NCBI GenBank assembly: GCA_937995745.1
Contig: CALKIU010000160.1
Coordinates: 1-64,000, forward strand
Reading direction: 5' to 3'
Source of the DNA: an uncultured Bacillaceae bacterium
Lineage (GTDB): Bacteria; Bacillota; Bacilli; Bacillales; Cytobacillaceae
Length of the DNA: 64,000 nt
Shown here: piece after piece, positions 61,195 through 64,000 of the stretch
Layout of the letters: every line of letters begins with the position of its first letter
How positions within the stretch are numbered: position 1 is the stretch's first letter
Position numbers and translations under genes: made by a program
The notes under the pieces: generated by a model
What the model saw: only the letters and a program-made list of their open reading frames with translations
Told to the model about the DNA's origin: nothing
Databases searched by the model: none

Positions 61195-62871
61195 ATGACA
61201 GAGAAGCCATGGCTGAAACAATATCCCGAAGAAATTCCCGCCACGCTGACATACAGCGACGAACCGCTCTATAAACTGCTGATTCATACGGCGCAAAAGT
61301 TTCCTGAAAAATCAGCCATTCATTTTTTCGGATATGAAATGAGCTACCGGGATCTTCTGCAAAAAACGAAACAGCTGGCCGGCTATTTGCAGCACCTCGG
61401 ACTTGAAAAGGGAGAACGTGTTGCCATCATGCTTCCCAATTGTCCGCAGGCGGTAATCAGTTTTTTTGCCGTATTGATGGCCGGCGGCATCGTTGTGCAG
61501 ACGAACCCTTTGTACAAAGAAAAGGAATTGGAGCAGCAATTGAGAGACTGCGGGGCAAAGTTCATGATTACGTTGGACATATTGCTCCCCCGTGTAAAGA
61601 ATGTTTACGGGAACACCGCCCTCACCCATATCATTGTCACGGCCATAAAAGATTTCCTCCCCTTTCCCGTCAATTTGATCTATCCTTTGATTCAGAAAAA
61701 ACAAACCGGTTTGTCCGTGAAAGTCTCTCATGGAGGAAATTGCCGGCTGTTGAAAAAGATTTTAAAGGAGGAACAAAAGCCGTTAACGGAATATGAATAC
61801 AATACCGATGAAGACATTGCTTTGATCCAGTATACAGGGGGAACGACAGGCACTCCGAAAGGCGCGATGCTGACCCATAAAAACCTGATTGCCAATACGG
61901 CGATGTGCGAAGCCTGGCTTTATAAGTCCCGGCGTGAACAAGAGGTCGTTTTGGGCATCCTTCCCTTTTTCCACGTCTACGGATTGACCACCGTTCTGCT
62001 TTTTGCCGTCATGCAGGGACAAAAAATGATTCTATTGCCGAAGTTCGAGATTAAAAAAGTGTTAAAAGCAATTGAAAAGCACCGTCCGACCATTTTTCCG
62101 GGCGCGCCGACGATGTATATCGGCCTTTTAAATTATCCCGGCCTTCACCAATTTGATCTTTCGTCCATCGATTCGTGCGTCTCCGGCTCCGCTCCTCTGC
62201 CGTTGGAAATTCAGGAAAAATTTGAAGCGATTACAGGAGGGAAGCTTGTGGAAGGCTACGGTCTGACGGAAGCGTCGCCCGTGACCCACGCGAATTTTCT
62301 CTGGGACCGTCCTTATAGAAAAGGCAGCATTGGAGTTCCCTGGCCGGATACGGAAGCAGCCATATTTTCTCTGGAGACGGGAGAAAAGCTTCCTCCGAAT
62401 GAGATTGGAGAATTGGCTGTCCGGGGCCCGCAAGTAATGAAAGGATATTGGAACAGGCCGGAAGAGACAGAGGCTGTTTTTAAAGACGGATGGCTGTTGA
62501 CCGGTGATTTGGGATATATGGATGAAGACGGTTATTTTTACATTGTTGACCGGAAAAAAGATATGATCATTGCCGGCGGTTACAATATTTATCCCCGGGA
62601 AGTGGAAGAAGTCCTTTATGAACATCCGCTCGTTAGAGAAGCGGCGGTTGTGGGAATTCCCGATCCGTACAGGGGAGAAACCGTTAAAGCGTTCATTGTG
62701 CCGAAAGAGGGGACACAATTGAAAGAAACAGATTTGGATGCGTTTTTGCGAAAACGGCTGGCGGCATACAAGGTGCCGTCGCATTATGAATTTCGAAACG
62801 AACTGCCCAAATCCGCGGTCGGAAAAGTGTTAAAAAGGAGATTGATTGAGGAGGAAAGGGCCAAAACTTGA
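61195..62871 (+). CDS. lcfA: Long-chain fatty acid-CoA ligase
   Basis: Activates long-chain fatty acids to acyl-CoA with ATP, 558 aa. The AMP-binding P-loop-like motif YTGGTTGTPKGAMLTHKN is near 213-230. GYGLTEASPV, the adenylate-binding TGDLGYMDEDGYFYIVDRKKDMI and the C-terminal Lys in PKSAVGKVLKR are typical of the ANL superfamily. ATG at 61195 follows GGAGGGGG; an in-frame ATG at 61144 has none. It begins the beta-oxidation block; the downstream gene is a FadB-type hydratase, but the two are separated by a terminator and a new promoter. Confidence 0.95.
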   Translation: MTEKPWLKQYPEEIPATLTYSDEPLYKLLIHTAQKFPEKSAIHFFGYEMSYRDLLQKTKQLAGYLQHLGLEKGERVAIMLPNCPQAVISFFAVLMAGGIVVQTNPLYKEKELEQQLRDCGAKFMITLDILLPRVKNVYGNTALTHIIVTAIKDFLPFPVNLIYPLIQKKQTGLSVKVSHGGNCRLLKKILKEEQKPLTEYEYNTDEDIALIQYTGGTTGTPKGAMLTHKNLIANTAMCEAWLYKSRREQEVVLGILPFFHVYGLTTVLLFAVMQGQKMILLPKFEIKKVLKAIEKHRPTIFPGAPTMYIGLLNYPGLHQFDLSSIDSCVSGSAPLPLEIQEKFEAITGGKLVEGYGLTEASPVTHANFLWDRPYRKGSIGVPWPDTEAAIFSLETGEKLPPNEIGELAVRGPQVMKGYWNRPEETEAVFKDGWLLTGDLGYMDEDGYFYIVDRKKDMIIAGGYNIYPREVEEVLYEHPLVREAAVVGIPDPYRGETVKAFIVPKEGTQLKETDLDAFLRKRLAAYKVPSHYEFRNELPKSAVGKVLKRRLIEEERAKT

Positions 62872-62944
62872 TGTATGTGGCGATAAAACGGATTCTATCG
62901 AAGAAGTGATATGGATACCATGTATGACATCCTCCCCTTGTTTT

Positions 62945-62980
62945 GAGAACGGCATCATTTTTCCGTCTCTTTTTTTTGTT
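62945..62980 (+). terminator. Terminator after lcfA
   Basis: GAG-A-ACGG (62945-62952) pairs with CCGTCTC (62963-62969) with one bulged A, followed by T8. Confidence 0.7.
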
Positions 62981-63061
62981 TGTTGGCGGCGCAATTTAAA
63001 TAATGATAAAAGAATATGGAAGGTTTTGTCGAAAAAACGAGAGAGAAATATGCAGGAAATG

Positions 63062-63091
63062 GCGACAAGGAGTAGAAATTATTGGTATAAT
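63062..63091 (+). promoter_or_regulatory. Extended -10 promoter of the fadB-type transcript
   Basis: TGG-TATAAT (TATAAT at 63086-63091) is an extended -10; the weak -35 is GCGACA at 63062-63067 with 18-base spacing. Transcription would begin near 63098, at the edge of the structured element. Confidence 0.55.
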
Positions 63092-63098
63092 CCCCTTT

Positions 63099-63256
63099 TA
63101 AGATGTAGCCGGAGGATCGCCGGAATCCGGCGTTTGTACATAATCCGAAAATTTTCCGGGACACGGGGTTTAAAACCGGAGGACAGAAGTTTAACATTGC
63201 CGCTTAAGCGGCAGACCGCTGAAACGGGCAGCCAGGATCCTCCTTTATACATCTTA
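63099..63256 (+). other. Multi-helix element upstream of the fadB-type gene (leader RNA or MITE)
   Basis: Outer stem TAAGATGTA (63099-63107) with TACATCTTA (63248-63256). Second stem GGAGGATC (63111-63118) with GATCCTCC (63236-63243). Inside: GCCGG/CCGGC around AAT (63119-63131), TCCGG/CCGGA (63155-63180 region), TGCCGC/GCGGCA around TTAA (63198-63213) and CCG/CGG (63216-63227). This is a multibranch junction starting at the inferred transcription start. It fits no riboswitch I know; a small inverted-repeat transposable element is the alternative. Confidence 0.55.
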
Positions 63257-63297
63257 GAAGAAGGGACGACAATATATCACGCGGAGGAGGAACGCCA

Positions 63298-64000
63298 GTG
63301 AAATACTTAAAATTGTCCCGTGAGGACAAAACAGCTGTTATTTCAATATGCCATGCTCCGGCCAATGCTTTGTGCCAGGATCTGATTAAAGAATTGTCCG
63401 GGTTGTTGGATGAAATTGAAAAAGACGGCGAAATTCGCACCGTCATCATTCACGGGGAAGGACGATTTTTTTCTGCCGGTGCAGATATAAAAGAGTTTGT
63501 CAATTTAACGGATAAAGACGAAAGCCGCCGGTTGGCGGAAAACGGCCAAAAAGTATTTGAAAAAATAGAGAAATTCCCCAAACCCGTTATTGCCGCCATT
63601 CATGGCGCGGCACTGGGCGGGGGACTCGAATTGGCGATGGCGTGCCATCTCAGACTTGTTGCCGACAATGCCAAACTTGGCCTGCCGGAATTGCAGCTCG
63701 GGCTCATTCCCGGATTTGCTGGAACACAGCGTCTGCCCCGATATGTCGGTGTTGCCAAAGCGGCGGAAATGATTTTGACCGGCGAACCGATCAGCGGCGC
63801 GGAAGCAGTCAAATGGGGCCTTGCCAATCGGGCTTGCCCCGAAGAAGAGTTGTTGAGTGAAGCCAAACAATTGGCGGAAAAAATTGCAAAGAAAAGCCCC
63901 GTTTCTGTCAGAGCGGTTATGGAATTGTTGAACAGCGGAAAAACGGAAGATTTTTATGCTGCAGTGAGGAAAGAAGCGGAACTGTTTGCGGAAGTGTTTT
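63298..64000 (+). CDS. fadB: Enoyl-CoA hydratase/isomerase (FadB/YsiB type), partial
   Basis: A crotonase-family enzyme that hydrates enoyl-CoA in beta-oxidation; 234 complete codons are visible and the gene runs off the right edge of the window. Seen: the oxyanion hole GRFFSAGADIKEF (near 55-67), AAIHGAALGGGLELAMACH and the second catalytic Glu region LPELQLGLIPGFAGTQRLPR. GTG at 63298 follows GCGGAGGAGG. In B. subtilis the order is lcfA-fadR-fadB-etfB-etfA; here fadR is absent and the gene has its own promoter and a structured leader. Confidence 0.93.
   Translation, partial: MKYLKLSREDKTAVISICHAPANALCQDLIKELSGLLDEIEKDGEIRTVIIHGEGRFFSAGADIKEFVNLTDKDESRRLAENGQKVFEKIEKFPKPVIAAIHGAALGGGLELAMACHLRLVADNAKLGLPELQLGLIPGFAGTQRLPRYVGVAKAAEMILTGEPISGAEAVKWGLANRACPEEELLSEAKQLAEKIAKKSPVSVRAVMELLNSGKTEDFYAAVRKEAELFAEVF

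Noticed and set aside
62846..63301. 151-codon ORF overlapping the end of lcfA
   Set aside because: It runs through the lcfA terminator, the promoter and the structured element; its composition is Arg/Cys-rich and unlike a native protein.
1..64000. Mobile elements, prophage, CRISPR arrays, tRNA or rRNA genes
   Set aside because: No transposase, integrase, phage gene, regular direct-repeat array or tRNA-like cloverleaf was seen. The two T-boxes carry tRNA-interaction motifs but are leaders.

Overview
The window is chromosomal core sequence from a spore-forming member of the Bacillaceae. The evidence is the spore genes (ytrI/ytrH, ytvI, ytaF, sspI), a Firmicutes replication set (dnaE, polA, dnaB, dnaI), T-box leaders and an L20-type leader. 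Gene order follows Bacillus subtilis from ald/ytkL through dnaE, accDA, pfkA-pyk, citZ-icd-mdh, phoPR, polA, gapB-speD, nrdR-dnaB-dnaI, thrS, infC-rpmI-rplT, pheST, zapA-polX-mutS2 to lcfA-fadB. Base composition is moderate, and roughly a third of the genes begin with TTG. A thermotolerant Bacillaceae (Caldibacillus/Geobacillus-like) is plausible, but the species cannot be fixed from the sequence. I see no phage, IS element, CRISPR array, rRNA or tRNA gene.

Layout. Positions 1-7,400: alanine dehydrogenase, an M24 peptidase, YtkL, the CBS-domain protein YtoI, the NrnA nanoRNase and the sporulation pair YtrH/YtrI. 7,600-19,000: DnaE, malic enzyme YtsJ, a GntR regulator, AccD/AccA, PfkA, Pyk and FxsA. 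19,100-25,400: YtvI, a long gene-poor stretch, then CitZ-Icd-Mdh. 25,700-30,400: PhoP/PhoR and an HflK/HflC pair. 30,600-40,800: PolA, MutM, YtaF, CoaE, GapB, SpeD, NrdR, DnaB and DnaI. 41,100-48,700: T-box/ThrS, L20 leader/InfC-RpmI-RplT and the ysd genes. 48,700-64,000: SspI, an rRNA methylase, T-box/PheST, RNase HIII, ZapA, CvpA-like, PolX, MutS2, YshE, LcfA and the start of a FadB-type enoyl-CoA hydratase.

The genes form a central-carbon block (malic enzyme to malonyl-CoA, lower glycolysis, first part of the TCA cycle, gluconeogenic GAPDH) interleaved with replication/repair and translation genes. Several regulatory sites can be read directly: a 17-bp palindrome between gntR and accD that fits a FadR-class GntR operator; a cre-like site and alternative-pairing repeats in the citZ leader; 11-bp-spaced Pho-box-like repeats before phoP; CcpN-like sites around the gapB promoter; threonine and phenylalanine T-boxes; and an ATC start codon on infC.

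The least explained items are: (1) a multi-helix element of about 160 bp directly downstream of an extended -10 promoter and upstream of the fadB-type gene, at the place where B. subtilis carries fadR (ysiA); (2) a stem-enclosed leader in the speD 5' UTR; (3) the citZ leader; (4) a 27-codon membrane ORF between yshE and its terminator.
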